Assembly: GCF_002954585.1 (NCBI RefSeq)
Contig: NZ_MSCI01000002.1
Span: 2,334,089-2,398,088, forward strand
Reading direction: 5' to 3'
Source: Vibrio chagasii
GTDB lineage: Bacteria; Pseudomonadota; Gammaproteobacteria; Enterobacterales; Vibrionaceae
DNA: 64,000 nt
Part shown: positions 7,820 to 17,500 of the stretch, in pieces
Position numbering within the stretch: position 1 is the stretch's first letter
Layout of the letters: each line of letters begins with the position of its first letter
Position numbers and translations under genes: made by a program
The notes under the pieces: model-generated
Told to the model about the DNA's origin: nothing
Database searches by the model: none
Seen by the model: only the letters and a program-made list of their open reading frames with translations

Positions 7820-8875
7820 ATGAACAAGACTATGATCGCGCTTGCTGTATCTGCTGCAGCTCTTGCTACTAACGCAGTAGCAGCGGACGGTAAACAAGCT
7901 AGTGGTATCGACGGTACTTCTGTATACAGCTCTAACGGCACTTCTCTAGAGATCGGCGGTCGTGCGGAAGCTCGTCTATCTCTAAAAGATGGCAAAGCTG
8001 AAGACAAAACACGTGTACGTCTTAACTTCTTGGGTAAAGTCGAAATCCAAGACGGCCTATACGGTGTTGGTTTCTACGAAGGTGAATTCGTTTCTAACCC
8101 TGCCGATATTTATGATGGTAACGGCGAAAAAGTTGGTACAACTGACAGCTTAGACAACCGTTACACGTACGCTGGTATCGGCGGTAACTTCGGTGAAGTA
8201 ACTTACGGTAAAAACGACGGCGCGCTAGGCGTAATCACTGACTTCACGGATATCATGTCTTACCACGGTAACTCAGCAGCATACAAAATTGCTGCAGCAG
8301 ACCGCACTGACAACATGCTTTCTTACAAAGGTCAATTCCAAGACCTAGCAGTAAAAGCAAGCTACCGCTTCGCAGACCGTACAGATTCAGTTGATGGCGG
8401 TTACACAGACAACAACGCAGATGGTTACTCTCTATCTGGTATCTACGCAATCGGCGACTCTGGTGTTAAGCTAGGTGCAGGTTACGCTGACCAAGACGAG
8501 CAAAACGAGTACATGCTTGCTGCATCTTACCGCATTGAGTCTCTATACTTTGCAGGTACTTTCACAGACGGTGAGCTAGCGAAGAAGAACGGTGATTACA
8601 CTGGTTACGAATTCGCAACAGCATACACACTAGACAAGACTGCATTCACGCTAACGTACAACAACGCTGAGTTCGACAACGAGACAGCTGCTGATAACGT
8701 TGCTATCGATGCAACTTACTACTTCAAGCCTAACTTCCGTACGTACATTTCGTACAACTTCAACCTAATCTCTGAAGGCGACAAGTTTGGTGATACAACT
8801 AAGCTAGTTACTGGTACTGCATCTAAAGCTGATGCTGAAGACGAGCTAGCTCTAGGTCTACGTTACGACTTCTAA
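7820..8875 (+). CDS. ompU: OmpU-type general porin
   Basis: A 351-residue outer-membrane trimeric porin. The signal peptide MNKTMIALAVSAAALATNAVA precedes a Gram-negative porin beta-barrel. The barrel starts SLEIGGRAEARLSLKDGK, contains the YAGIGGNFGEVTYGKNDGALGV constriction-loop region, and ends LALGLRYDF with the terminal Phe used in barrel assembly. Strong codon bias fits high expression. The position between greA and dacB is as in V. cholerae. OmpU confers bile and peptide resistance there and is under ToxR control, which I infer also applies here. Confidence 0.93.
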   Translation: MNKTMIALAVSAAALATNAVAADGKQASGIDGTSVYSSNGTSLEIGGRAEARLSLKDGKAEDKTRVRLNFLGKVEIQDGLYGVGFYEGEFVSNPADIYDGNGEKVGTTDSLDNRYTYAGIGGNFGEVTYGKNDGALGVITDFTDIMSYHGNSAAYKIAAADRTDNMLSYKGQFQDLAVKASYRFADRTDSVDGGYTDNNADGYSLSGIYAIGDSGVKLGAGYADQDEQNEYMLAASYRIESLYFAGTFTDGELAKKNGDYTGYEFATAYTLDKTAFTLTYNNAEFDNETAADNVAIDATYYFKPNFRTYISYNFNLISEGDKFGDTTKLVTGTASKADAEDELALGLRYDF

Positions 8876-8910
8876 TTCTGATTATCTGATTGATTAGTTA
8901 ATTAAGAATC

Positions 8911-8940
8911 AAAACGCCCGCTCTCTAGCGGGCGTTTTTT
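8911..8940 (+). terminator. Intrinsic terminator of ompU
   Basis: The GC-rich stem AACGCCCGCT/AGCGGGCGTT has a CTCT loop followed by TTTTTT, 36 nt past the ompU stop. Confidence 0.9.
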
Positions 8941-8983
8941 ATATCTGTATACTGAAAACATCAGCCATCCAAGAGAATCTTCT

Positions 8984-10417
8984 ATGCGCCTTCTATCACC
9001 ACTACTGCTATGTAGTTTTTCCATTAGCGCTTTCTCTATTAACGCTTTCGCATACGCCCCTCTAGAAACACTGCCCGATGGTAGTAGTACGAGTTTGATC
9101 CTCCAATCGTTAAGCGATGATTCGAGCGAGCTTAATTCCAATAGCGATGACTTTTATCCACCAGCCAGTACGTTAAAACTGGTGACGGCTTTAGCGGCTA
9201 AATTAGAGCTAGGAGACAACTTTCATTACACCACCAGCATTGTTCGTTCTGGCAATGATTCAATCATTTCATTTAGCGGCGACCCAACACTACAACGTGA
9301 GCAGCTAAAAAGCCTGTTAGCTCAGTACGCTAAGTCTCAATCCAGAATCATCAAAGGCAACTTATACCTGGATAACACCACTTATACCGGCTATCAACGA
9401 GCGGTTGGTTGGCCTTGGGACATTCTAGGCGTTTGTTACAGCGCGCCTTCAAGTGCGATGACCTTAGACAGCAACTGTGCCCAAGCCTCTATTTATACAA
9501 AGGATAACGGCAGAACTCGCGTCTATATTCCAGCTCATTATCCAATAAACGTGACAACCAATGCAGTCACTGTTACGCGCACTGGGCAAAAAGCCACCCA
9601 GTGCGACTTAGAGCTCATCACCACGCCAGATAACTCGTACACGCTCTCTGGTTGCTTAGTGGAACGTAAAAAGCCATTACCACTAAAGTTCGCCATTCAA
9701 AATCCTGAGCTTTACACCTCTCAAGTGGTGAACTCACTACTTAAAGAGCTGAAAATAAAAGTTAAGGGGGATGTGATCATTGGAGCCAAAGAAGGCACAA
9801 ACAAAACGACATTAATAGCTAGTCATCACTCAGCTAAACTTCCAGAGCTGCTCGATACCATGCTAAAAAAATCAGATAACCTGATCGCAGACAATCTCAC
9901 CAAAACCTTAGGAGCAAGGTTTTATGTGCAGCCTGGCAGTTTCAATAACGGTACTGAAGCAATAAAACAGATACTACTGACCAAAGCGAATATCGACCTC
10001 AACAAAGCGCAGCTCGTTGATGGTTCTGGTTTATCGAGAAACAACCGAATGAGATCGCAGACCATGGCTAAAGTGCTTCGTTATATCTGGGAAAACGATT
10101 CACAGCTCAACCTGATCGAAGCCATGCCAACATCAGGTATAAATGGAACGCTGAAGTACCGACAAAGCATGAGGAAGGCACCGATTCAGGGCAGCATCAC
10201 AGCTAAGAGTGGTTCTTTGTACGGAACTTACAATATGGCGGGATATGGTTTAGATAAGTCAGGAAAGCCAAGCTCTCTGTTCGTACAATTTGTTCGCGAC
10301 TACTTCCCTGAAGAACAAGATCCAGATAAACCAGTGGAAGCACCGATTACGCAGTTTGAACGTGCTTTTTATAAAGATGTGGTTGAATACAGTCAAACAC
10401 AGAGCCAGTCCAAATGA
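8984..10417 (+). CDS. dacB: DacB (PBP4), D-alanyl-D-alanine carboxypeptidase/endopeptidase
   Basis: A 477-residue periplasmic S13-family penicillin-binding protein that trims and cleaves peptidoglycan cross-links. The signal peptide covers residues 1-23. The active-site SxxK is S62-T-L-K65 in PPASTLKLVTA, the SxN motif is seen in KKSDNLIADNL, and the KTG-type triad appears as KSG in ITAKSGSLYGT. The insert domain between SxxK and SxN is present, so the length is normal. Greater distance from greA than in E. coli reflects the intervening ompU. Confidence 0.93.
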   Translation: MRLLSPLLLCSFSISAFSINAFAYAPLETLPDGSSTSLILQSLSDDSSELNSNSDDFYPPASTLKLVTALAAKLELGDNFHYTTSIVRSGNDSIISFSGDPTLQREQLKSLLAQYAKSQSRIIKGNLYLDNTTYTGYQRAVGWPWDILGVCYSAPSSAMTLDSNCAQASIYTKDNGRTRVYIPAHYPINVTTNAVTVTRTGQKATQCDLELITTPDNSYTLSGCLVERKKPLPLKFAIQNPELYTSQVVNSLLKELKIKVKGDVIIGAKEGTNKTTLIASHHSAKLPELLDTMLKKSDNLIADNLTKTLGARFYVQPGSFNNGTEAIKQILLTKANIDLNKAQLVDGSGLSRNNRMRSQTMAKVLRYIWENDSQLNLIEAMPTSGINGTLKYRQSMRKAPIQGSITAKSGSLYGTYNMAGYGLDKSGKPSSLFVQFVRDYFPEEQDPDKPVEAPITQFERAFYKDVVEYSQTQSQSK

Positions 10418-10454
10418 CGAATCGTTTGTTGTAAGCGGTTTATGACGCAATAAA

Positions 10455-10497
10455 AAATGGCGCTGAAGATCTTAAATCTTCAGCGCCATTTTTATTT
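10455..10497. terminator. Bidirectional terminator between dacB and the mgtE-like gene
   Basis: A perfect 16-bp stem (10455-10470 and 10476-10491) has a 5-nt loop. A-run and T-run flanks let it terminate both convergent genes. Confidence 0.88.
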
Positions 10498-10525
10498 TCG
10501 AAGTACTGTTACTATTTAATAGGCG

Positions 10526-11371
10526 CTAGGCAATGCCTAAAAACGCATTTACGACGGTGAAATAGATCCACATCCCTGAGATGTCTACTATTGACGCTAA
10601 TACCGGGCTCACCAACACCGCTGGGTCCAACTTGAACAAACGAGCTACAATAGGCAACCCACCACCAAGAACCGTCGATATTGTTACCTGAATAAACAAG
10701 GCAACAGCAATAGCTAAGGCAATCATATTAATGTCATAACCACCAGTGGATTGGTTTTCACTGAACAGCAAGATACGTCCAATCATTACAGCTGCAATCG
10801 CTAGTGCTAAACAAATAGCCACTCTAAACTCTTTCCACAGAACATTGGCCCACTGGCGTTTCTTCAACTCACCAGTAGCTAAGGCTCTAATTACCAGAGT
10901 CGCGGCTTGGGTTCCCGTGTTACCACCAGCCGCGGCGATGACTGGCATGTAAATAGCCAGAAGCACCAATTGGCTTAGGATGTCTTCGTACTGAGCGATA
11001 ATAAGCCCAGAAACGATACCTAGCAGTGCCAGCGAAATAATCCAACCAATACGCTGTCTAACATGGCTCAATACACCAGTAGAAAGGTAACCTTGTTGGG
11101 GTTCAACCTCTGAATAGATTAACCCTAGTTGGTGAGCTAGATGTCGCGCGCGCTTTTCAAAGCCTTGCTCCTCTAACTCACTAAGTAGAGCTTGAATCGT
11201 ACTTAGAGAGCATTGCCCTAATACAAGTACTGCGTCTTCAAGCGGCATACAATTCAAAAGCCTGACCTGCTGTTCACGGCCATATTGCTGAAATGCATTC
11301 GATACAGCTTGAACGTCTTGCTCTGAGTACAGAGCTTCAATAGATAAAAAAGTGTTGTTCATTACCGTCAT
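10526..11371 (-). CDS. MgtE-like divalent cation transporter lacking CBS domains
   Basis: A 281-residue inner-membrane protein. The N-terminal ~95 residues are hydrophilic and helical and resemble part of an MgtE_N domain (QQYGREQQVRLLNCMPLEDAVLVLGQC). About five membrane segments of the MgtE channel domain follow, with the conserved YMPVIAAAGGNTGTQAATLVIRALATGEL motif. The regulatory CBS pair found between these parts in typical ~450-residue MgtE proteins is absent. The start at 11371 (MTVMNNTF) is chosen because GGGAG lies 7 nt upstream. A Mg2+ or Co2+ substrate is inferred from the family. The long leader suggests post-initiation control. Confidence 0.85.
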   Translation of the reverse strand: MTVMNNTFLSIEALYSEQDVQAVSNAFQQYGREQQVRLLNCMPLEDAVLVLGQCSLSTIQALLSELEEQGFEKRARHLAHQLGLIYSEVEPQQGYLSTGVLSHVRQRIGWIISLALLGIVSGLIIAQYEDILSQLVLLAIYMPVIAAAGGNTGTQAATLVIRALATGELKKRQWANVLWKEFRVAICLALAIAAVMIGRILLFSENQSTGGYDINMIALAIAVALFIQVTISTVLGGGLPIVARLFKLDPAVLVSPVLASIVDISGMWIYFTVVNAFLGIA

Positions 11372-11700
11372 GGCGAATCTCCCGATTGGCAAAGGTAACG
11401 ACCATCAAAACAAGTAGCCTTCAGCGAGTACTTCAAGAACATAAAGCTTTGCACACTAAGAGCTTAAATCCTATAGCTCAAGCATATATAGCTAAGCGCA
11501 CCAGGAGCTTAAAGCACTGATGTGTCTACTTGTTAGAATCTAGTGTGTGGAAAAGAATGAGGGGAAAACAAAGATACCCTACCTGAACGGCAGGACAATA
11601 GATCAATACCGAGACAGGTTATTCTTCTCCATTCAAACTAGGAGGATGGTCGGTATTGTTCATAAAAATCTCCAAAATTACTGTCAGCTCGACAGCGCGC
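11372..11700 (-). promoter_or_regulatory. Candidate cation-responsive leader of the mgtE-like gene
   Basis: The untranslated stretch of about 290-330 nt contains a 14-codon leader ORF. A 9-bp inverted repeat pairs 11650-11658 with 11604-11612, enclosing most of that ORF. Two imperfect 24-bp direct repeats (11445-11468 and 11490-11513, 19 of 24 identical) follow. A candidate extended -10 (TGC TACACT, TACACT at 11703-11708) would start the transcript near 11695; TTGACG at 11730-11735 is 21 bp away, too far for a normal -35. The arrangement recalls the Pro-rich mgtL leader of enterobacterial mgtA, without sequence homology. Confidence 0.5.
11619..11663 (-). CDS. Putative 14-residue leader peptide (MNNTDHPPSLNGEE)
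   Basis: A short ORF with ATG at 11661-11663, GGAG 6 nt upstream (11670-11673), and TAA at 11619-11621. It contains two consecutive CCT proline codons. Its initiation region (GGAGATT...ATGAACAATAC) resembles that of the transporter itself (GGAGATT...ATGAACAACAC), as if copied from it. Translation would disrupt the 9-bp stem formed with sequence after the stop. No protein homology is expected at this length, so the call rests on site quality and structure. Confidence 0.5.
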   Translation of the reverse strand: MNNTDHPPSLNGEE

Positions 11701-11747
11701 ATAGTGTAGCAATCCTGTAAAAAGTTCTTCGTCAACTTTGTGTCAAT

Positions 11748-11773
11748 AAAAAAGGCATCCGTAGATGCCTTTT
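11748..11773 (-). terminator. Intrinsic terminator of tyrS
   Basis: The stem AAAAGGCATC/GATGCCTTTT has a 4-nt loop and a T-run on the minus strand, 22 nt past the tyrS stop. Confidence 0.85.
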
Positions 11774-11795
11774 ATTCAATCATTGATGTGCGTTA

Positions 11796-12983
11796 TTACT
11801 TGATAGTAATACGAGCAAACTTACGCTTACCAACTTGGTAAACTGCAGTACCCGCTTCAGGTACCAGTTTGTTATCTTCAACTTTCTCGCCTTCGATCTT
11901 AGCAGCACCCTGCTTGATCATACGCATCGCATCAGAAGTCGAGTTTACTAGACCCGCTTCTTTTAGAACGTTAGCGATTGGTAGGCCTGCTTCGAATTCG
12001 AATTCAGGCATATCATCTGGCACTTGGTTTTTAGCAAAGCGGTTAACGAACTCTTGCTCTGCTGCATCAGCATCAGCTTCACTGTGGAAACGAGCAATGA
12101 TCTCTTTAGCCAGAAGTACTTTAACGTCACGTGGGTTTTTACCCGCTTCAACGCCAGCTTTCAACTCAGCCACTTCTTCAAGCGGACGGAAAGACAGAAG
12201 CTCGTAGTAGCTCCACATTAGGTCATCAGAGATAGACATGATCTTACCAAACATCTCGCTTGGTGCTTCGCTGATACCGATGTAGTTGTGTGCTGACTTA
12301 GACATCTTCTTAACGCCGTCTAGACCAACAAGTAGTGGCATCATCAGTACCGCTTGTGGTTTTTGACCTGCCGCTTTTTGCAGTTCACGACCCATTAGAA
12401 GGTTGAACTTCTGGTCAGTACCGCCAAGCTCAACGTCGCTCTCTAGTGCAACTGAGTCGTGACCTTGTAGAAGTGGGTACATAAATTCGTGAATAGCGAT
12501 AGGTTGACCACCAGCGTAACGCTTTTTGAAGTCATCACGCTCAAGCATACGAGCAACAGTTTGGTTAGAAGCAAGACGAATCATGCCTTCTGCGCCAAGG
12601 TCAGATAGCCACTCAGAGTTGAAGCGAATTTGTGTTTTCGCAGGATCTAGAATTTTGAATACTTGCTCTTTGTAAGTTTCAGCATTCTTCAATACGTCTT
12701 CACGGCTTAGTGGTGGACGCGTTGAGTTTTTACCTGATGGGTCACCAACCATTGCAGTGAAATCACCAATCAGGAATGTCACTTCATGACCAAGCTCTTG
12801 GAAAGCACGAAGCTTGTTAAAGATAACCGTATGGCCTAGGTGGATATCTGGAGCCGTTGGATCGGCACCCAGTTTAATGCGTAAAGGACGACCTTCTTTT
12901 AATTTAGCAATCAGCTCGTCTTCTGGAATAAGTTCTTCTACGCCACGTTTGATCTCGGCTAGTGCAGCTTCAATACTCGCCAT
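11796..12983 (-). CDS. tyrS: TyrRS, tyrosyl-tRNA synthetase
   Basis: A 395-residue class I aminoacyl-tRNA synthetase. The HIGH motif appears as HLGH in DIHLGHTVIFNKL (about residue 48), and KMSKS as VKKMSKSAHN (about 230). A C-terminal S4 RNA-binding domain spans about 333-395. The sequence belongs to the shorter-insert TyrRS group (MVGDPSGKNSTRPPLS). It is divergent from the M23 peptidase gene. Confidence 0.96.
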   Translation of the reverse strand: MASIEAALAEIKRGVEELIPEDELIAKLKEGRPLRIKLGADPTAPDIHLGHTVIFNKLRAFQELGHEVTFLIGDFTAMVGDPSGKNSTRPPLSREDVLKNAETYKEQVFKILDPAKTQIRFNSEWLSDLGAEGMIRLASNQTVARMLERDDFKKRYAGGQPIAIHEFMYPLLQGHDSVALESDVELGGTDQKFNLLMGRELQKAAGQKPQAVLMMPLLVGLDGVKKMSKSAHNYIGISEAPSEMFGKIMSISDDLMWSYYELLSFRPLEEVAELKAGVEAGKNPRDVKVLLAKEIIARFHSEADADAAEQEFVNRFAKNQVPDDMPEFEFEAGLPIANVLKEAGLVNSTSDAMRMIKQGAAKIEGEKVEDNKLVPEAGTAVYQVGKRKFARITIK

Positions 12984-13011
12984 TCTTGTTCACTCCCACA
13001 GATTTGGCAAA

Positions 13012-13039
13012 AATATAATAGTTAGACATCTTACTTGAA
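13012..13039 (-). promoter_or_regulatory. Probable sigma70 promoter of tyrS
   Basis: On the minus strand TTCAAG (13034-13039) and TATATT (13012-13017) are 16 bp apart, 29 bp upstream of tyrS. Confidence 0.5.
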
Positions 13040-13112
13040 TAGCGATGTATTTTGAAACCAGTTACACTATTCCGTCGCCGATTTTCATCATATTTACAGA
13101 ACGAACCGGAAC

Positions 13113-14402
13113 ATGTTGTCTATTTTTGCACGCCTTCCTATATTGCACCGGGCCTTTATCGCATTTTTTAGTGCGATAATTTTCATAGCGATTTTCTTAC
13201 TTCCCGACGTCAACAGCTTGCGCGACGATACGGGCGCACTTGTCGTTGGTAAACACTACCCTTTGAGCATCGATGCTTCCGCGCTAGTAAGCTCGAATGA
13301 CACACCACCAACCGCTGTCCTTAACTGGGAAAAATACACAGTTCGCTCTGGCGAAAGCACTTCTGTTTTATTTGAACGTATTGGTCTCTCATACCGTTTG
13401 TTACTCAACCTTCTCAATACCAATAAAGACATTAAAAAACAGCTCTCTAACCTAAGACCTGGTGATGTACTGCAGTTTGGATTCGATGAAAACAACGACC
13501 TTATTCAGCTCAAACGGCAACTTAGCGCGTTTGAAAGCTTCAAAATCACCAAATCTGGTGATTCATTCACCTCAAGTTTTGATAAAAAAGAAGTTGCTTA
13601 TCAATACAACTACGCCGAAGCCAATATTACCTCTAACTTCTGGAATGCTGGTGTCAGTGCAGGCCTAACTGCCAACCAAATTATGGAGCTTGCGGGTATC
13701 TTTGGTTGGGATATCGACTTTGCATTGGATATTCGTAAGAACGACAGCTTTAAAATCTTATATCAAGAGAAAGTGGTTGAAGGCGAAGTGATTGGCCGTG
13801 GCAAAATCATGGCAGCCATTTTTACCAACCAAGGCGATTCATTTACTGCGGTATTAGACGACAAGAGCGGTAACTACTACGACGAAAACGGCCGAGCAAT
13901 GAAGAAAGCATTCCTGCGCTCTCCTATTGATTTTCGTCGTGTAACCTCGAACTTCAACCCTCGTCGTAAGCACCCAGTTACCGGCAAAGTACGCCCTCAT
14001 CGCGGCACCGACTACGCAGCACCTGTTGGTACACCTATCTGGGCAGCAGGTGATGGTATCGTGCAGAAGTCTGGCTACAACCAGTTCAACGGTAACTACG
14101 TGTTCATCCGACACAGCAATACTTACATCACTAAGTACCTGCACATGAAGAAGCGCTTGGTAAAAACAGGGCAACGAGTCAAGCAAGGTCAAACTATTGG
14201 TACTCTGGGCGGTACAGGCCGTGTAACTGGTCCACACTTGCACTACGAGTTCTTAGTTAATGGCGTTCACAAGAATGCGCGTACTGTGAAGTTACCTCAA
14301 TCTAAATCCTTAACGGGTAAGGCAAAAGCAACCTTTATTGCAAACTCAGAGATTCGATTGAAAAACCTTGAGCGATACGGTCAGTTACTAGCGACTAACT
14401 AG
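13113..14402 (+). CDS. M23-family murein DD-endopeptidase (MepM/Shy type)
   Basis: A 429-residue envelope protein with one N-terminal transmembrane anchor (about 13-31). It has an OapA/LysM-like domain (NWEKYTVRSGESTSVLFERIGL, about 71-120) and a central linker domain. The C-terminal LytM peptidase carries the zinc-site motifs HRGTDY and HLHYEF. These enzymes cut peptide cross-links to let the cell wall expand, and Vibrio has several (Shy proteins). I did not assign which one. It is divergent from tyrS and converges on the RND genes. Confidence 0.9.
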   Translation: MLSIFARLPILHRAFIAFFSAIIFIAIFLLPDVNSLRDDTGALVVGKHYPLSIDASALVSSNDTPPTAVLNWEKYTVRSGESTSVLFERIGLSYRLLLNLLNTNKDIKKQLSNLRPGDVLQFGFDENNDLIQLKRQLSAFESFKITKSGDSFTSSFDKKEVAYQYNYAEANITSNFWNAGVSAGLTANQIMELAGIFGWDIDFALDIRKNDSFKILYQEKVVEGEVIGRGKIMAAIFTNQGDSFTAVLDDKSGNYYDENGRAMKKAFLRSPIDFRRVTSNFNPRRKHPVTGKVRPHRGTDYAAPVGTPIWAAGDGIVQKSGYNQFNGNYVFIRHSNTYITKYLHMKKRLVKTGQRVKQGQTIGTLGGTGRVTGPHLHYEFLVNGVHKNARTVKLPQSKSLTGKAKATFIANSEIRLKNLERYGQLLATN

Positions 14403-14416
14403 AAAATTCAAGACCT

Positions 14417-14451
14417 GTAGCTTGTAGCTTGTAGCTTGTAGCTTGTAGCTT
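14417..14451. repeat. Tandem heptanucleotide repeat (GTAGCTT x5)
   Basis: Five perfect head-to-tail copies of GTAGCTT lie 14 nt past the M23 peptidase stop and before the shared terminator. It is a slippage-prone microsatellite in noncoding DNA. Copy number probably varies between strains. Confidence 0.95.
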
Positions 14452-14471
14452 CACAGAAAAATAGAAAAATG

Positions 14472-14502
14472 AAAAGAGCGCCCGTCAAGGCGCTCTTTTT
14501 TT
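14472..14502. terminator. Bidirectional terminator between the M23 peptidase and RND genes
   Basis: The stem AAAAGAGCGCC/GGCGCTCTTTT has a 6-nt loop and T-runs in both directions. Confidence 0.88.
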
Positions 14503-14523
14503 ATGTTCGCGTAACACTCCCAT

Positions 14524-17500
14524 CTAGTGTTTTTCGGGTTTATTGTTTCGCCCTAGCATCAACAAGCAAGGAGTCAGCACCAAGGTCAGCACCGTGGCAA
14601 ACGCCAAACCACCAGCTATCGCGGTCGCAAGCTGTGACCACCACTGCGTACTCGGCGCACCGAATTCTATCTTTTGATTAATCAGATCGATGTTCATCTC
14701 TAACACCATCGGCATCAATCCTAAAATGGTTGTGACGGTAGTCAGCATTACTGGCCTTAAACGTTGCACACCGGTTCTTAGAATTGCATCTCGCTTATCT
14801 AAGCCTCTTTTAACCAACTGGTTATAGGTATCGATCAGCACAATATTGTTATTCACCACAATTCCAGCTAACGCAATCACACCAATACCAGACATCACAA
14901 TACCAAACGGACGCTGGAAGATAAGCAACCCAACGAATACGCCAACCGTAGAGAACAAGACAGCACTTAGAATTAAGAAGGCTTGATAGAAGCTGTTGAA
15001 CTGAGTGATAAGAATCAAAGCCATCACCGCTAGTGCTACTAAGAATGCAGTTTGTAAAAAGGCTGACGAGTTCTCTTGCTCTTCATTTTGACCGCGAATG
15101 CGAAAGTCTACGCTATCTGGTAGCCCTAGTTCACTTAACGCCTGCTCGATCTTTGGTAGCTCGAGAGCAAGGTTATACCCTTCTTCCATATCTGCCATAA
15201 TATTAACGACTCGCTTGCCATCAAGACGTTTGATGGTGTCTTGCTTGTGGTCTGGAATGATCTGAGCAAAATTAGTTATCGGAACCAAACCAGCTGGCGT
15301 TTTGACTCTTAGCTGGTCGAAACGTCCGATATCCCTTTTATCATTCGGATAACGCACCAAGATATCGACTTCTTCTGCTGAGTCATCAGGAAGATAATCA
15401 CCGATCTTTAATCCATTAGTCACGAATTGAACGGTATTACCCACCAAGGTAGCATCAGCGGCAAAACGCGCGGCATCGTCACGGCGGATATCCACCTTCC
15501 AATCGATACCATCTTTACTTGCTGTATCGCTGATATTGGTTAGTGTTTGATTTCCATCCGCCCAACTTCTCACGATCTTTGCTGCCTGATTGAGCTGCTC
15601 TGGTGTTTTAGCTGAGAGCTCGATCACCAAGTCATTTTCAACTGGAGGCCCTGCGTCTGGGAACTTATATTCGATCTCAACGCCAGCGTACTGGTCGGTT
15701 TGTTGCTTTAACTCTTCAATGATCGTTTTCACACTGCGGCGATATTGCCAGTCGACCGGCGTAATCGAGATCAAACCAATCTGGTCGTCACCTCCCGTTC
15801 TCGTATAAACCGTATCGAACTCTTCATGATTCAGCATTACTTGTTCAATATCACGCATAATGTCATCTTTTTCTTGAATAGAGAGATCACCATGAGAGCG
15901 CACTTTAACGTTAAAGAATGGCGGATCGACCTCTGGGAAAAACTCGGCACCTAAGCCTGCTTTTGAGTAAGTAAAGCCGACTGCAACCGCAAGCAATATC
16001 GCGCTAAAGAGAATTTTAAACGGATGCTTAATCGCTAAAGAAAGTGTGTGGTAATACACCTTAGTTAAGCCTGTCGCTTGAGAAAAGTCGCCGTTATGCA
16101 GAGCGACCATTCGAGCTTGATTCTGAGGCGAAACGTACTGAGGTTTACCAATCAAGCCACCTAAAACGGGCACAAATAACAGCGCCATAATCAATGAAGC
16201 CGTTAAAGTCGCGATCAGAGTTAGCGGTAAGAACTTCATAAATTCGCCCGTCACGTCAGGCCAGAACAACAGCGGAGCAAAGGCAGCTAAAGTCGTTGCC
16301 GTCGAGGCGGTGATTGGCCACGCCATCCGCTTGGCTGCATCTCGATAGGCATCTTTACGCCCTTCTCCCTCTTGCATCCGTCTATCTGCGAATTCAGTCA
16401 CCACAATCGCGCCGTCCACCAGCATTCCGACCGCCATAATCAAAGAGAACAGCACTACAATGTTAACGGTTAACCCAAATACTGAGAGAACCAATAATCC
16501 GGTGAGGAATGAGCCAGGAATTGAGATGCCGACTAACAAAGCAGTACGTACGCCAAGAATCGCGATGATTACGATCACCACCAGAATGATGGCGGATAAG
16601 ATGTTGTTTTGCAGATCATTGAGCATGATCTTCACATCTTTCGATTCATCCCAAGTGTATTTAACCAACAGATTGTTTGGCCACTCAGCTTGCTGCTGAG
16701 CCCCAGCCATTACCGCTTTCACCAGCTCTACGGTTTCAATGATGTTCTCACCCGCTCGCTTCTTGATATCCAAGACCACCGCAGATTTCCCATCTAAACG
16801 CGCAAAGCTCTCCGGATCTCGAAACGCTCGGCGTACCGTCGCCACATCACCAAAAGTAACGACCTGTTTACCATCAACTTTGATCGGTAACTCAAGTACA
16901 TCTTTTAAAGAGTTAAACACCGAAGGCACTTTGACTGAGAAACGGCCATAACCCGTATCAACAAAACCGGCGGCAACCACTCGATTATTCAATGCAATCA
17001 GGTTATAGATATCCGCTTGGTCTAGGCTGTAACTTTCCATAAGCAGAGGATCTACGATGATTTCAACGATGTCTTCTCGATCACCTGCAATATCGACCTC
17101 TAGTATTTGGCGATAGCTCTCTAATTTATCTCCTAGCTCTCGGGCAATTTGTACAATAGTACGTTCAGGAACGGTGCCGAATAACACCACAGACAGAACA
17201 GGTTGCTCAGAGGCGAGCGTCACCTCATTAACCGTCGGCTCATCACTGTCTTCTGGCAGTTTTGGCTTAGCAAGATCAACGGCGTCACGCACATCGGCCA
17301 TCGCTTTGTTAAGGTCAACTCCGACATTAAACTCCAACACCACAGAAACATGCCCTTCTGCGGCGGTTGAATTCATCTCTTTTACGCCTTCAATGGATCT
17401 AAGCTCTTGTTCTATAGGTCGAACCAACAAGCGCTCGGCATCGGTGGGCGAGATCCCTTGATGCCCAACAGAAACGTAAATAATCGGGATAGTAATATCT

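Noticed and set aside
11372..11700. M-box (ykoK-type) magnesium riboswitch in the mgtE-like leader
   Set aside because: I could not find its conserved helices. The leader ORF with a flanking stem explains the sequence better.
13854..14243. 129-codon minus-strand frame inside the M23 peptidase gene
   Set aside because: It lies opposite the conserved peptidase domain. Composition is that of a reverse-complement shadow.
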